From Ruminococcus flavefaciens FD-1 (GTDB lineage: Bacteria; Bacillota; Clostridia; Oscillospirales; Ruminococcaceae), in the NCBI GenBank assembly GCA_000174895.1, contig ACOK01000001.1, forward strand, positions 62,001 to 126,000: a stretch of 64,000 bases of DNA. Reading direction: 5' to 3'. Numbering within the stretch: the first letter of the stretch is position 1; each line of letters begins with the position of its first letter. This document shows positions 15,981 to 24,903 of this stretch, in pieces. The notes under the pieces were generated by a model. That model saw only the letters and a list, made by a program, of their open reading frames with translations. It did not search any database and was not told where the DNA came from. The position numbers and the translations under genes were made by a program.

Positions 15981-18329
15981 ATGAAAAAAATAGTTACTTA
16001 TCTCGTTACTCTCGGCATGATGCTCACTATGATGCCGGCAACTGTTTCAGCAGCCGATACAGCAAGTGCACCTGCTGTCACTGAAGAAGCTGCCGAAAAA
16101 AATGCTGACAAAGAAGGTGCCGCTGTTGAGGCAATGAAGAATATGAATACTATATTCTCACTGACAGACGGTTCTGACAGCGATCTTGAGGATTACTCCA
16201 AGGTAGGTGATGAGCGTTTCACTGATATTGAAAGCGTAAAGAAGTTTATCGCCGAGACCTGCACAGGCAGCCTTAAAGATGAATTTATCGAAAAATGCGA
16301 AAAGAGTCTGGTCGAAAAAGAAGACGGACTTTATAAAAGAAATTCGGGACGTTTCTTCTTTACATTCCTTACAGATGAAGGTGTTGAGATAGTTGACCCT
16401 GCTATGGACGCTTTTACCGCAGTTACAAAGAAAAGAGACGAGATGAATGACTATGGTCAGGCCGTATTCAAGGCTGACGGCAGCACATGGAAGATCAGCA
16501 GTTATTCATTCAAAAGTTCGCCTGCTGAAACAGATAAAAATGCAGATCTTAAAGAACTTGCAGGAAACTGGATCTACGAAGATGCAGAAGGCGGCTATAC
16601 TGTTGATATTTGCTCAAAATATAACGGAAGGGTAACTGTAAATGAGGACGGAACATTTACATTCAAAAATGCTGAGGGCATCGTATCAAACGGAAAATTA
16701 ACCACGGCTGCCGAAACTTATTCAGACGGAAGCAGTATCCCTTACCTGTTATTCTCTACAGGAGATACTCGTACAGATTTTGGCGGATATCATAATGAAG
16801 GCTCTGATATTATTACTCTTGGAAACGGCGGTATGGCCCGGCTCGTTCGTGATAAGAACTTCGATCAGGATCTGAACGATCTGGCTGTTCAAAGAATTGA
16901 AAATTATTTGTTGATAGAAAAGATCACATCAGGCGGACTGGAAAGTGATACAGAAGAATTTTTCAAGAAAGATGATATCCTGTATTATAAGGTAACAAAT
17001 AAAGAGTACACTTCAATTGCCGCTGTAAAGAAACTTATAAACGATAACACAACAGGGGATATGAACAAAACGTTGCTTGAATACTGTGATGAAAGATTCA
17101 TAGAAAAAGACGGTGTTCTCTATGAAAGCTATGCAGGCAGAGGGTCAGTCGGAACAGATACAGCATACGGGGTAATAATAACAGATAAGACTGACAAGTC
17201 ATTCAATGCGACAACCATAGCGCTTAACGGGATCAAAGGATCAGGTCATACAAGAGCAATATTCGCTGCTGACGGCGATACATGGAAGATAAGCGGTATT
17301 GATTATGATACTTATACTTACAATAAATCGATAGACGATTATGAGATATGCGCTGAATCAAGAGTTGCATCAATGATTTATTGCATGAGGTATTTAGAAA
17401 AAGGCGCAGATACGGATGCAAAGGAGAAAATTAAGATAGATGGTGTTGAGTATGCAAAGGATGCAGATCAGATGTACACCATTGATGAGCTGAAATCACT
17501 GGTTGCGAATGCCTGCACAGACCAGCCGAGAAAAATGCTCTTTGCAAATATCGAAAAACGCCTTGTTGAAAAGGATGGCACAGTTTACAGAATAGCAGAT
17601 GAAGGTCAGGTGTCTCCTGATTTCAACCTGAATGACGGAATGAAAATACTCGGCATAACCGATAAAGGATTCAAGGCTGCAACAGTGGGATTCAGTCAGA
17701 GAGACGGATACGGAATATTTGAATTTGTTAAGGATGGCGACAGATTCGTTCTCAGCAGCTATTCGTACAGCCGTTTCAATGAAGAAAGATTATTCGGCGG
17801 CTATGTCGATACACAGTCAGGCGGACTCAACCTCAGAGAAAAGCCGGATATCAAATCAGCTATAATAGATGAGATACCGCAGGGAACTCAGCTCGATATC
17901 TATATGTGCGATACAAACGGCTGGTATAAGACTGAATTTAAGGGGAATACGGGCTATGTAAGTGCAGAATTTATTAAAAAGATCCCGGACAGCGATATCC
18001 CTGATACGTCAACTACTACATCCGCTGTAACAACTACAACAGCTTCAACAACAACTACATCAGCCAAAAACAACGATATAAAAGCAGGCGATGTAACAAA
18101 GGATGATGTGATCGACGGCAGAGACGCAACAGCTATCCTTACACACTATGCCAAAACATCAACAGGTCAGAAAGGCGATTTTGACGAGGATCAGTTAAAA
18201 GCCGCAGAAGTTAATAAAGACGGAATAGTGGATGGAAGGGATGCAACGATAGTTCTTTCTTATTATGCATATACTTCAAGCGGTAAGTCTGTGACTCTTG
18301 ATGAGTACATCACAAAAAAATCTGATTGA
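15981..18329 (+). CDS. Secreted repeat protein with SH3-like and dockerin domains
   Basis: 782 residues with a cleavable signal peptide (ending near TVSAADT). It contains three related repeats of about 110-150 residues, each with a V/L-KK-LI helix, a VEKDG(L/V)Y strand and a closing DGDTWKISxxxY strand; a LAGNWIYED domain of the type seen in the two preceding genes lies between repeats one and two. Then come a bacterial SH3 domain (LNLREKPDIKSAIIDEIPQG...GWYKTEF...GYV), a Thr/Ser linker, and a C-terminal type I dockerin with two calcium-binding repeats (GDVTKDDVIDGRDAT and AAEVNKDGIVDGRDAT). The dockerin implies attachment to a cohesin-bearing scaffold or cell surface. No catalytic motif was recognised. 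Confidence 0.8.
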   Translation: MKKIVTYLVTLGMMLTMMPATVSAADTASAPAVTEEAAEKNADKEGAAVEAMKNMNTIFSLTDGSDSDLEDYSKVGDERFTDIESVKKFIAETCTGSLKDEFIEKCEKSLVEKEDGLYKRNSGRFFFTFLTDEGVEIVDPAMDAFTAVTKKRDEMNDYGQAVFKADGSTWKISSYSFKSSPAETDKNADLKELAGNWIYEDAEGGYTVDICSKYNGRVTVNEDGTFTFKNAEGIVSNGKLTTAAETYSDGSSIPYLLFSTGDTRTDFGGYHNEGSDIITLGNGGMARLVRDKNFDQDLNDLAVQRIENYLLIEKITSGGLESDTEEFFKKDDILYYKVTNKEYTSIAAVKKLINDNTTGDMNKTLLEYCDERFIEKDGVLYESYAGRGSVGTDTAYGVIITDKTDKSFNATTIALNGIKGSGHTRAIFAADGDTWKISGIDYDTYTYNKSIDDYEICAESRVASMIYCMRYLEKGADTDAKEKIKIDGVEYAKDADQMYTIDELKSLVANACTDQPRKMLFANIEKRLVEKDGTVYRIADEGQVSPDFNLNDGMKILGITDKGFKAATVGFSQRDGYGIFEFVKDGDRFVLSSYSYSRFNEERLFGGYVDTQSGGLNLREKPDIKSAIIDEIPQGTQLDIYMCDTNGWYKTEFKGNTGYVSAEFIKKIPDSDIPDTSTTTSAVTTTTASTTTTSAKNNDIKAGDVTKDDVIDGRDATAILTHYAKTSTGQKGDFDEDQLKAAEVNKDGIVDGRDATIVLSYYAYTSSGKSVTLDEYITKKSD

Positions 18330-18360
18330 TCGTGAACTATCTTGAAAAGCAGATGACCCT

Positions 18361-18693
18361 TAACCGCTGTACTCATATAGCAGCTTTATACGTATTTATC
18401 GGGGGAAACCTTTCTGAGGAAAGGTTCCCTCTGACGGAGGCCGTCCCCTCTGTCAGCTATGCTGACATCTCCCCACACTGTGGGGAGTCGGCCCCGCCCC
18501 CCTTTTCCAAAGACTTTTAATAGAATTTTGCCCCATAGAGGGCGCTCCACATAGGAAGTGAAAACCAGTAGTTTCACTGGGAGCGCCCTCTATGGGGCAA
18601 AATTAAAAGTCATGGGAAACAGATTTGAGAAGAATCTTCTTCAAAACGTCTGCCTCAATAATACGTAAAAACTTCTTTATGTGTACTGCGGTT
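18361..18693 (+). repeat. Hairpin-rich intergenic element, copy 1
   Basis: About 330 bases with imperfect terminal inverted repeats (TAACCGCTGTAC and GTACTGCGGTTA). Contains successive hairpins (GGAAACCTTTC/GAAAGGTTCC, TGTCAGC/GCTGACA, CTCCCCACA/TGTGGGGAG) and a large central stem GCCCCATAGAGGGCGCTCC with its complement around a variable loop. A diverged copy in the opposite orientation is at 31236-31616. It fills most of the gap between two convergent genes (18330-18713). Confidence 0.8.
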
Positions 18694-18713
18694 ATACTTC
18701 ACGGCTCTTTTCG

Positions 18714-19163
18714 TCATTCGTTTTTATTGAGTATCTTATAAAGGATCCTGTACAACTCTATAGCCTCTTCCGGTTCAAGAACGATACAGCCTCCCACACG
18801 AGGCGGAATAGTCACGGCTTTTTCTTTCAGCTTTTCGCCCTGTTCGGTTATTTCCACCATCAGTACACGTTCATCTTCTGTGCTTCTTTTTCGTGTGATG
18901 AGCCCTTTTGATTCAAGGCTTTTCAGCACAGGAGTGAGAGTTCCCGAATCAAGAAACAGTTTTTTTCCAAGTTCTTTTACGCTTATGCGCTGAGATTCCC
19001 ACAGTACCATCATAGTGATATACTGAGTGTAGGTCAGATCTATTTCGTCAAGGAACGGGCGGTACTTCTTGATAATCTCACGGGAGCAGGCGTAAAGCGG
19101 AAAGCACAGCTGATTCTCAAGCTTCAGAGCATCATAGTTGCAGAATTCTTTGTTCTCAGGCAT
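18714..19163 (-). CDS. MarR-family regulator, OhrR-like
   Basis: 149-residue winged-helix repressor. The N-terminal LENQLCFPLYACSREI closely follows OhrR, including the Cys in the LCF motif that senses organic peroxides in that family; the DNA-binding region has LGKKLFLDSGTLTPVLKSLE. The start at 19163 overlaps the stop of the preceding TSCPD gene by 8 bases (ATGCCTGA), so the two are translationally coupled. In OhrR systems the usual target is ohr, which is absent here; control of its own operon is the likely role. Redox sensing is inferred from the conserved Cys. Confidence 0.85.
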   Translation of the reverse strand: MPENKEFCNYDALKLENQLCFPLYACSREIIKKYRPFLDEIDLTYTQYITMMVLWESQRISVKELGKKLFLDSGTLTPVLKSLESKGLITRKRSTEDERVLMVEITEQGEKLKEKAVTIPPRVGGCIVLEPEEAIELYRILYKILNKNE

Positions 19164-19416
19164 TTTTCTGAGCCTCATAAGCTTCACGTACAGCCTTTGC
19201 AAGCTGATCTGCACATGAAGTAGGACGTCTGCCGCAGAGGTTGCCCTTGAGCTTTTCCTCGATCTGTTCAACTGTCATTCCGTCACAGAGCTTGGAAATT
19301 GCCTTCAGATTACCGTTGCAGCCGCCGTAGAAAGAAATATTGGTGATAACATTTCCCTCGATGTGAAAATTGATCTCCTGTGAGCAAACCATTTCAGTCT
19401 TGTATGTATAATCCAT
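19156..19416 (-). CDS. TSCPD domain protein (TIGR03905-type)
   Basis: 86-residue cytoplasmic protein of the small TSCPD family: conserved CSQEINFHI, GGCNGNLKAIS and the closing GRRPTSCADQLA motif. The start at 19416 has GGAGG 7 bases upstream; the longer frame to 19461 is leader. Some family members resemble the C-terminal domain of class II ribonucleotide reductases, but the function of the short proteins is not known. First gene of an operon with the OhrR-like regulator, driven from the promoter at 19466-19494. Confidence 0.85.
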   Translation of the reverse strand: MDYTYKTEMVCSQEINFHIEGNVITNISFYGGCNGNLKAISKLCDGMTVEQIEEKLKGNLCGRRPTSCADQLAKAVREAYEAQKNA

Positions 19417-19465
19417 AATAATACCTCCGTAATAAAATTGTTTATATTTGGTTGAGTTCAATTTA

Positions 19466-19494
19466 ATTTTACATCATTATTCCGAATTTGTCAA
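19466..19494 (-). promoter_or_regulatory. Promoter of the TSCPD/MarR operon
   Basis: TTGACA, 17-base spacer and TAAAAT on the minus strand. Just downstream TTGAACTCAA forms a small palindrome that may be the repressor site. Confidence 0.75.
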
Positions 19495-19523
19495 GAGGTA
19501 TTTTGTTATTTCACAATAACATC

Positions 19524-21935
19524 TCAGGAATTATTATCTGCCGATGATTTTGCGTAGTCAGTCAGCACCTTTGAAGCGTCGATCGCATCTATATGGCCGT
19601 TGAAATCGTAATCAGCAAGTACCGGGTCAAGGTCGGAATCATCACCGACAGACATCATTGCATAGCCTGTGAGGATATCCGAAGCATCCCTTGCGTCAAC
19701 GATCATGTCATTGTTGACATCGCCCATATGATCGGTGCATTTAGGAGTTTCTTCTTTCTGGAAGCTGTGGAGCGAGGACGGAGTTCTTATCTCCCATTCC
19801 ATATGATCGCTGTTGATGCGGATCTGATCGTCTGAGCGCATGAACCAGTCGTAGATCGTGACATCGAGATCGTCCCAGGTAGGGTCAACGTGGAAATAGT
19901 GACCGCCTATATTTGCAATAACCCATGCGTGATCGGGATTGTTGACATAGCAGGATTCAAAACCTGCCTCATGGAGAAGCAGATTCATTGCACGGGCGTA
20001 TCCGTCGCATACACTGGTATCGTTAAGAAAAACGGAAGCGTCCACATGGTTTTCCTGAGCAAGCGGGACTGAATCGTCAAATATGACCAGACTGCACAGT
20101 TTGTCATGAAGAGCCTTGACTTTCTGAACATCTGTCATATCATCGGTAATTGTATCCGCCACTGTCTTCTTTACGATGTAATTGACATAGCCATTGATTA
20201 TCCCGTTGTCATCAGCGTTTGAGAAATTCTCTTCAATGTATCTGAGCAAATCTTTATCAGCATTGCCGTTACTGTCAAATACAGGCTTTCCGTTGATGCT
20301 TGTCAGATTGGTGCAATTGGTGAAAGCTCCGCCGTTTATCGGGGTTGAAAGATCAATGTTTATGTTGGTAAGGGATGTGCAGTCAATAAACGCTTTATTT
20401 GCGATCTTGGTTTGGCCTCTGAATGTTGCATCAGTAAGAGCTGTGCATGAGTCAAATGCTTTTTTGTCTATTGTAGTTTTGTCAGAAATTGAAATTGATT
20501 TCAGAGCATTGCAATAAGCAAAAGCAGAATCGCCTATGGTAATATCACCGTCAGGCAGATCAAGTTTCTCTATGCCCGATCTGTAGAAAGCGTCATTTTC
20601 TATTGTAAGAAATGCCACTGAATCAGGGAAAAGCAGATCCCTGAGGGCTTCATCATACCAGAATGCACCGAACTCGATATGTATAATAGGGTCGGTCCCG
20701 TTAAAATTAACACGCTGTAGTTTATTGCAGAACTGGAAAGCAGATCCGCCGATTTTTATTGTTCCCGGAAAATTGAGATCGGTGATGACGGAATGTGCAA
20801 AGGCCTGAGGGAAAATATAGAGGTGCTTGCTTTTTACAATGATCTGGCGTATCTTTTGGGGCTCGAAAAAGTCTAAGCCTGATAAATCCTCTGTTCCTTC
20901 AGGGATCGTAATAACAGGTATCCCATAGGGAGGGGAGGGATACAGTTCTATGTTCAGGGGGTATCCCATATATTCGGAAGGAGGAGGCCCCTGGAGATCA
21001 GGTGCATATACAAGGGTGACTTCCACTTTGGAATTATTCGCAAACAATTTGTAGCACCATTCTGTTTCAGGATCAAATGTGTATACTTCAGTGTCACTCA
21101 CATACACTTCAGAAAGATTGTCAACTACTTTTTCTTTAGGATAATCGAAAAGGGGATCATCGGGAAGTGCATCAGCAGGAATGAATTTTATATCCTCCGG
21201 GAAAATAACTTCTTCTAGGGATGGGGCATCATTCATTGTATGAGAGGGGAGAATATTGATGTGTGCGGGTAATTTAAGCTTTTTCAGAGATGTGGATTCG
21301 CCTAATAAATACTCATCAAAATATGTGATGGTGTCAGGAAGCTCTAAAGATTCAGCATCTTTTGCATATTGCAGCAGATAGATCCCTGTTTCACTAACAG
21401 GGAGATTGCCTATCGCTTCGGGGATGACAATGTTTTTTCTGTTGCCGCATTGGAGAAGTCTCAGATGTTTCGGGTCTGCGCCGGTATTTTCATTGAAATA
21501 GGAATAGCACAGATATTTATCTCCGCTTTCGGTATAAATAAGAATGCTGTTTTCGTCAGGCATGAAATTCCTGTCAAAGTGCTGCAAACTGTCAGGAAAA
21601 TATATGGTAGACTCTTCAAGATATGGATCAGATGAAAAAACGCCTTGTCCGAGACTTACGACAGGAAGCCCCTCTATTTCCGAAGGAACAACGATTGTTT
21701 TATCGGTGGAAGAACAGTGTGTCAGTTCAATGCAAGGCTTATCATAAACACCGTCAAGGCTGTCAAGAACTTTATATTGCCACAGCGAAAGATCAGCCTT
21801 ATCGTATGGATAATTAAAGCTGATGGAAGACTGCGAATGATAGTCTGAGCTTTCCGCATCCGCAGTTATAGATGCAGGCATAGATAACAGCAATGCCGCA
21901 GTAAGAACCGAAGCGGCTTTAAATGATCGTTTCAT
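19524..21935 (-). CDS. Secreted leucine-rich-repeat (BspA-type), transglutaminase-like, dockerin protein
   Basis: 803 residues. Signal peptide (ending near TADAES), then many BspA-type leucine-rich repeats (for example NKLQRVNFNGT, TSLTNINIDLS), a transglutaminase/cysteine-protease-like domain with a Cys-His-Asp set in order (DTSVCDGYA, DHAWVIANI, FHVDPTWDD), and a C-terminal type I dockerin (GDVNNDMIVDARDAS and ADYDFNGHIDAIDAS). The start at 21935 has AAAGGAG upstream; a longer frame lacks such a site. LRR plus transglutaminase-like plus dockerin proteins are known from ruminococci as cellulosome-associated non-glycosidase components. The dockerin indicates cell-surface or scaffold attachment. 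Confidence 0.85.
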   Translation of the reverse strand: MKRSFKAASVLTAALLLSMPASITADAESSDYHSQSSISFNYPYDKADLSLWQYKVLDSLDGVYDKPCIELTHCSSTDKTIVVPSEIEGLPVVSLGQGVFSSDPYLEESTIYFPDSLQHFDRNFMPDENSILIYTESGDKYLCYSYFNENTGADPKHLRLLQCGNRKNIVIPEAIGNLPVSETGIYLLQYAKDAESLELPDTITYFDEYLLGESTSLKKLKLPAHINILPSHTMNDAPSLEEVIFPEDIKFIPADALPDDPLFDYPKEKVVDNLSEVYVSDTEVYTFDPETEWCYKLFANNSKVEVTLVYAPDLQGPPPSEYMGYPLNIELYPSPPYGIPVITIPEGTEDLSGLDFFEPQKIRQIIVKSKHLYIFPQAFAHSVITDLNFPGTIKIGGSAFQFCNKLQRVNFNGTDPIIHIEFGAFWYDEALRDLLFPDSVAFLTIENDAFYRSGIEKLDLPDGDITIGDSAFAYCNALKSISISDKTTIDKKAFDSCTALTDATFRGQTKIANKAFIDCTSLTNINIDLSTPINGGAFTNCTNLTSINGKPVFDSNGNADKDLLRYIEENFSNADDNGIINGYVNYIVKKTVADTITDDMTDVQKVKALHDKLCSLVIFDDSVPLAQENHVDASVFLNDTSVCDGYARAMNLLLHEAGFESCYVNNPDHAWVIANIGGHYFHVDPTWDDLDVTIYDWFMRSDDQIRINSDHMEWEIRTPSSLHSFQKEETPKCTDHMGDVNNDMIVDARDASDILTGYAMMSVGDDSDLDPVLADYDFNGHIDAIDASKVLTDYAKSSADNNS

Positions 21936-22004
21936 ATGTCTTTCTCCTTTGTGTCTGTGTATTATCAACGTAAAGCGATTGGCAAGAGGGATTATCTTAA
22001 TCAT

Positions 22005-22033
22005 ATTATACAACTAAAACAGAGCAAAATCAA
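22005..22033 (-). promoter_or_regulatory. Promoter of the LRR-dockerin gene
   Basis: TTGATT, 17-base spacer and TATAAT on the minus strand, about 70 bases before the start at 21935. Confidence 0.7.
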
Positions 22034-22042
22034 CACAAAAAT

Positions 22043-22092
22043 GAAAAAACTTTCGTTCAGCCTGAATAACAGAACTGATCGAAAGTTTTTTC
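22043..22092 (-). terminator. Terminator between the GH9 and LRR genes
   Basis: GAAAAAACTTTCG and CGAAAGTTTTTTC form a 13-bp perfect stem; it lies downstream of the GH9 gene on the minus strand. Confidence 0.75.
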
Positions 22093-22217
22093 AAGAGAAA
22101 TGGAAAGACTTATTCTCAAAAGGTACGCTATTATTAATGGCGAAGCCAAGAAAGGATAAGCCGGAGCTTTCAGGGGAAGTATCAGATCTGATGATACTTA
22201 CCGTATCAGAAGTGGGA

Positions 22218-24806
22218 TCACTCTGGAAGATTTCCGATAAGATTCAGCAGATACTTCTGGATAGCGAGAGCATCAGCGTTTGTAATGCCGTTGCCGTTTT
22301 CGTTAACGTCGCCGTTAAGTTCGCCCTGAGCTGTAATGTGGTGCTCGTCATTGCCGTTTCTGCCGAATTTGCTTGGGTTGGAGAGTGACTGCATGATTAT
22401 AACAGCGTCAGAGATATCAACGATACCGTCACAGTTAGCGTCGCCCCAGAGAGTAACATTGCCTGTAGATGATGTAACAGTAGTTGTTTCGGTTACAGGA
22501 GCCTCTGTTGAAGTTGAAGCCTCAGTTGTAGTTGTTTCAGCTTCTGTAGTAGTTGTAGCTGACTCAGTAGTTGTTGTGGTAGTAGTAGTAGTAGTTGTTG
22601 TTGTCTCGGTTGTAGTAGTTGTTACAACTTCTTCCTGCTGCTGCTTTACTGAAGGATCAGTAAGAGAGATCAGGTATGTAAGAGGTGAATTCCAGTAAAT
22701 GGTTATCTCGTTTGTTGAATAGCTCTCTGAATTATCGATGAAGCACTTAGCAGGGGGGAGTTCCTTGCAGTAAGCCTTAGCAGCGCTGTCTTCGAGATTC
22801 TCGTTAACGCCGCCTGCCAGCATTCCCTTCATAGCGTGACCTACAGCCATAGATGGACGGTGGTGAGGATTCTCAGGTGAAACTGTACCGTAGCCTGAAA
22901 CAAAGCTGGTAGCAACAGGGTTTGTACCGAGGAGGTAGTTGAGCTGTGCCTGAGCAGCGAGGCCGTAGCTTGCGTCACCTGTGAGCTGCTGAGCAAGACC
23001 GAATATGATACCTGCGTTAGCGATTGTCATATTGCTGCCCCAGTTGTAAGTAGTGATAGGTGAGCCGTATGGTGAGCTGTTTACATTGCCTGCCATTTTA
23101 TCAGCCTGCTTTATAACAGCGTTCTTAGCGTTTGTATAAGCTGAAGAGCTCTTGTCGATGCCGTTCATTGTGATGAGAGCGATGTTGCCGTAGTCGCCGA
23201 CTGTTGACCAGTCAAGACCTGTTGAAGCGATACCGAGAGCGGAGAGATACTTCTCATCGCCTGTAGCACGGTACATCTGAGCAGCAGCCCAGTAACGCTC
23301 GTCTTTGTCTGATCTGTCGCCGTATTCGCCTGTAACGATATCCTCAGGGTTCTTGAATACGAAATTAGGATTAGCCTGGAGCCATGCCCATGATTTTTCA
23401 GCAGCATCCATGCACTTCTTAGCGAAGTCCTTGTCGTACTTCTCGTAGAATTCAGCAGCAAGTGCCATAGAAGCACAGAAGTCAGCTGTAGCAGTTGAGC
23501 TTACAGGAGTAACGATGAGTTCACCTGTTTCTGCTGTAGGCATTACATAGCCGGGGAATGTAGCGCATGATACCTTGTGGTAAGCACCGCCGTCCTGAGC
23601 CTGCATCTTCATCATCCATTCAAGCTCGAAACGTGCTTCGTCCAGAATATCGGGAACACCGTTTCCGCTTTCGGGGATATTGATGTTGTCTGAGTAAAGA
23701 TCAGGAGTTGCCTGATATGCGTAGAGAAGATCGGCAACAGCCTTAGCAGCAGGAACTACATAACGGCCGTAGTCGCCTGCATCGTGCCAACCGCCGCTGA
23801 CATCGATCTTATTGTTTGTGCCGTATACAGTAGCCAAGCTTGTGTGGCAGGCAGCGTGACCGAATTCGCTGTCATCTACCTTAACGCCGCAGCGCTGTAA
23901 GTAGAGCATTCTTACGCTGTCGTCGAGGAGATTGCTGTAAACCTTGTCGCCGATCTCGAATGTGTATGAATTATCGAGACCATCGCAGGAAATGTAGTAC
24001 TTTCCGGGAGCAGTAACAGATGAGAAATCGCCTGTGTAGTTTGTTTCGCCGGCACTCTTGTTTTCAGTTCTGTTTTCGAGCTTGCCTGTGAATACCTTTT
24101 CCTTGGTATCAGCGTTCACAACAGAGAATTCGGACTGATTTGTCACGTCACGGAAAACAGCAGTCTTCTTGCTGTTTGGTCTGTAACCGACCTGATTGAT
24201 ATTTATTGAAGGAGCGTATGGGCGGTTAGAATTATAGTCAACCTTGCTGTCGTCCACAAGCTCAAGTGATACGTTGTCGATGTAGATAGTATGCTCGGGA
24301 AGAACACCTTCATATTTCTCCTGGATACCGCAGTTGAAAACGAGCTTAGCCATGATATCTGTTTCGTCTTCCATGGTGAACTCATAATCAACGGTCTGAG
24401 GAGCAGAAGTAAGGTTAAGGCCCTTCCATGTGTAAGCTCTGTAGTCGCCGCCGTTCATCTGGATCATACCTTCAACGAAACGGTCGGTAGTACATGAGAT
24501 ATCGTACTTGAGGCGGTAAACACCATTCTGATAAAGAGGAAGGATATCGTAGAATACCTGAACAGCGTAGTTTACCTTGCCCACATCTGAAACTGTGAGA
24601 GCGAGCTTGCCGTCCTCAGCTTTGAGAGAACATTTTCCGCCGCTTTCCTTGTAAGTGCCCCAGTCCTTTACACCTGATTCAAAAGTTGAGTTGCTTATGA
24701 GATTGCCTGCAGCTGATACCTGTAAAGAAGAAACGGGCATAGCTGAAGACATGATAGTGCAGGCTGCAAGAACAGCTGCACATCTTCTGAATGTGCTTTT
24801 TTTCAT
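22218..24806 (-). CDS. Glycoside hydrolase family 9 cellulase with CBM4-like and dockerin domains
   Basis: 862-residue secreted endoglucanase that cleaves beta-1,4-glucan. Order: signal peptide (to about 32); a CBM4/9-like domain (33-185, starting NLISNSTFESG); the Ig-like domain typical of GH9 (from INQVGYRPNSKK); the (alpha/alpha)6 GH9 catalytic domain with GGWHDAGDYGRY carrying the catalytic base Asp, the PHHRPS motif and the acid Glu in YSTNEITIYW; a long Thr-rich linker; and a C-terminal dockerin (GDANCDGIVDISDAV and GDVNENGNGITNADAL). The weak GAGAGGG site precedes the ATG. The neighbouring AraC regulator at 24904 may control it. Its dockerin sequence differs from those of the other two dockerin proteins here, hinting at a different cohesin partner. 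Confidence 0.95.
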   Translation of the reverse strand: MKKSTFRRCAAVLAACTIMSSAMPVSSLQVSAAGNLISNSTFESGVKDWGTYKESGGKCSLKAEDGKLALTVSDVGKVNYAVQVFYDILPLYQNGVYRLKYDISCTTDRFVEGMIQMNGGDYRAYTWKGLNLTSAPQTVDYEFTMEDETDIMAKLVFNCGIQEKYEGVLPEHTIYIDNVSLELVDDSKVDYNSNRPYAPSININQVGYRPNSKKTAVFRDVTNQSEFSVVNADTKEKVFTGKLENRTENKSAGETNYTGDFSSVTAPGKYYISCDGLDNSYTFEIGDKVYSNLLDDSVRMLYLQRCGVKVDDSEFGHAACHTSLATVYGTNNKIDVSGGWHDAGDYGRYVVPAAKAVADLLYAYQATPDLYSDNINIPESGNGVPDILDEARFELEWMMKMQAQDGGAYHKVSCATFPGYVMPTAETGELIVTPVSSTATADFCASMALAAEFYEKYDKDFAKKCMDAAEKSWAWLQANPNFVFKNPEDIVTGEYGDRSDKDERYWAAAQMYRATGDEKYLSALGIASTGLDWSTVGDYGNIALITMNGIDKSSSAYTNAKNAVIKQADKMAGNVNSSPYGSPITTYNWGSNMTIANAGIIFGLAQQLTGDASYGLAAQAQLNYLLGTNPVATSFVSGYGTVSPENPHHRPSMAVGHAMKGMLAGGVNENLEDSAAKAYCKELPPAKCFIDNSESYSTNEITIYWNSPLTYLISLTDPSVKQQQEEVVTTTTTETTTTTTTTTTTTTESATTTTEAETTTTEASTSTEAPVTETTTVTSSTGNVTLWGDANCDGIVDISDAVIIMQSLSNPSKFGRNGNDEHHITAQGELNGDVNENGNGITNADALAIQKYLLNLIGNLPE

Positions 24807-24853
24807 AATTTTTCCCTCTCAATCTGTGGATTAGTCCACGTTTTCTGATATTA

Positions 24854-24882
24854 ATTCTATCAAAACGAGAAAGAAAGTTCAA
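24854..24882 (-). promoter_or_regulatory. Promoter of the GH9 cellulase gene
   Basis: TTGAAC, 17-base spacer and TAGAAT on the minus strand; a GTGGATTAGTCCAC palindrome lies in the leader (24826-24839). Confidence 0.7.
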
Positions 24883-24903
24883 TAACCTATTGTGCTTGTT
24901 GTA

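Noticed and set aside
18326..18520. 64-residue frame within the hairpin-rich repeat
   Set aside because: It is not preserved in the second copy of the element and has no ribosome binding site.
22336..22698. 120-residue plus-strand frame with long Val runs opposite the GH9 gene
   Set aside because: It is the antisense of the Thr-codon linker and dockerin of the cellulase; the Val run mirrors Thr codons and there is no ribosome binding site.
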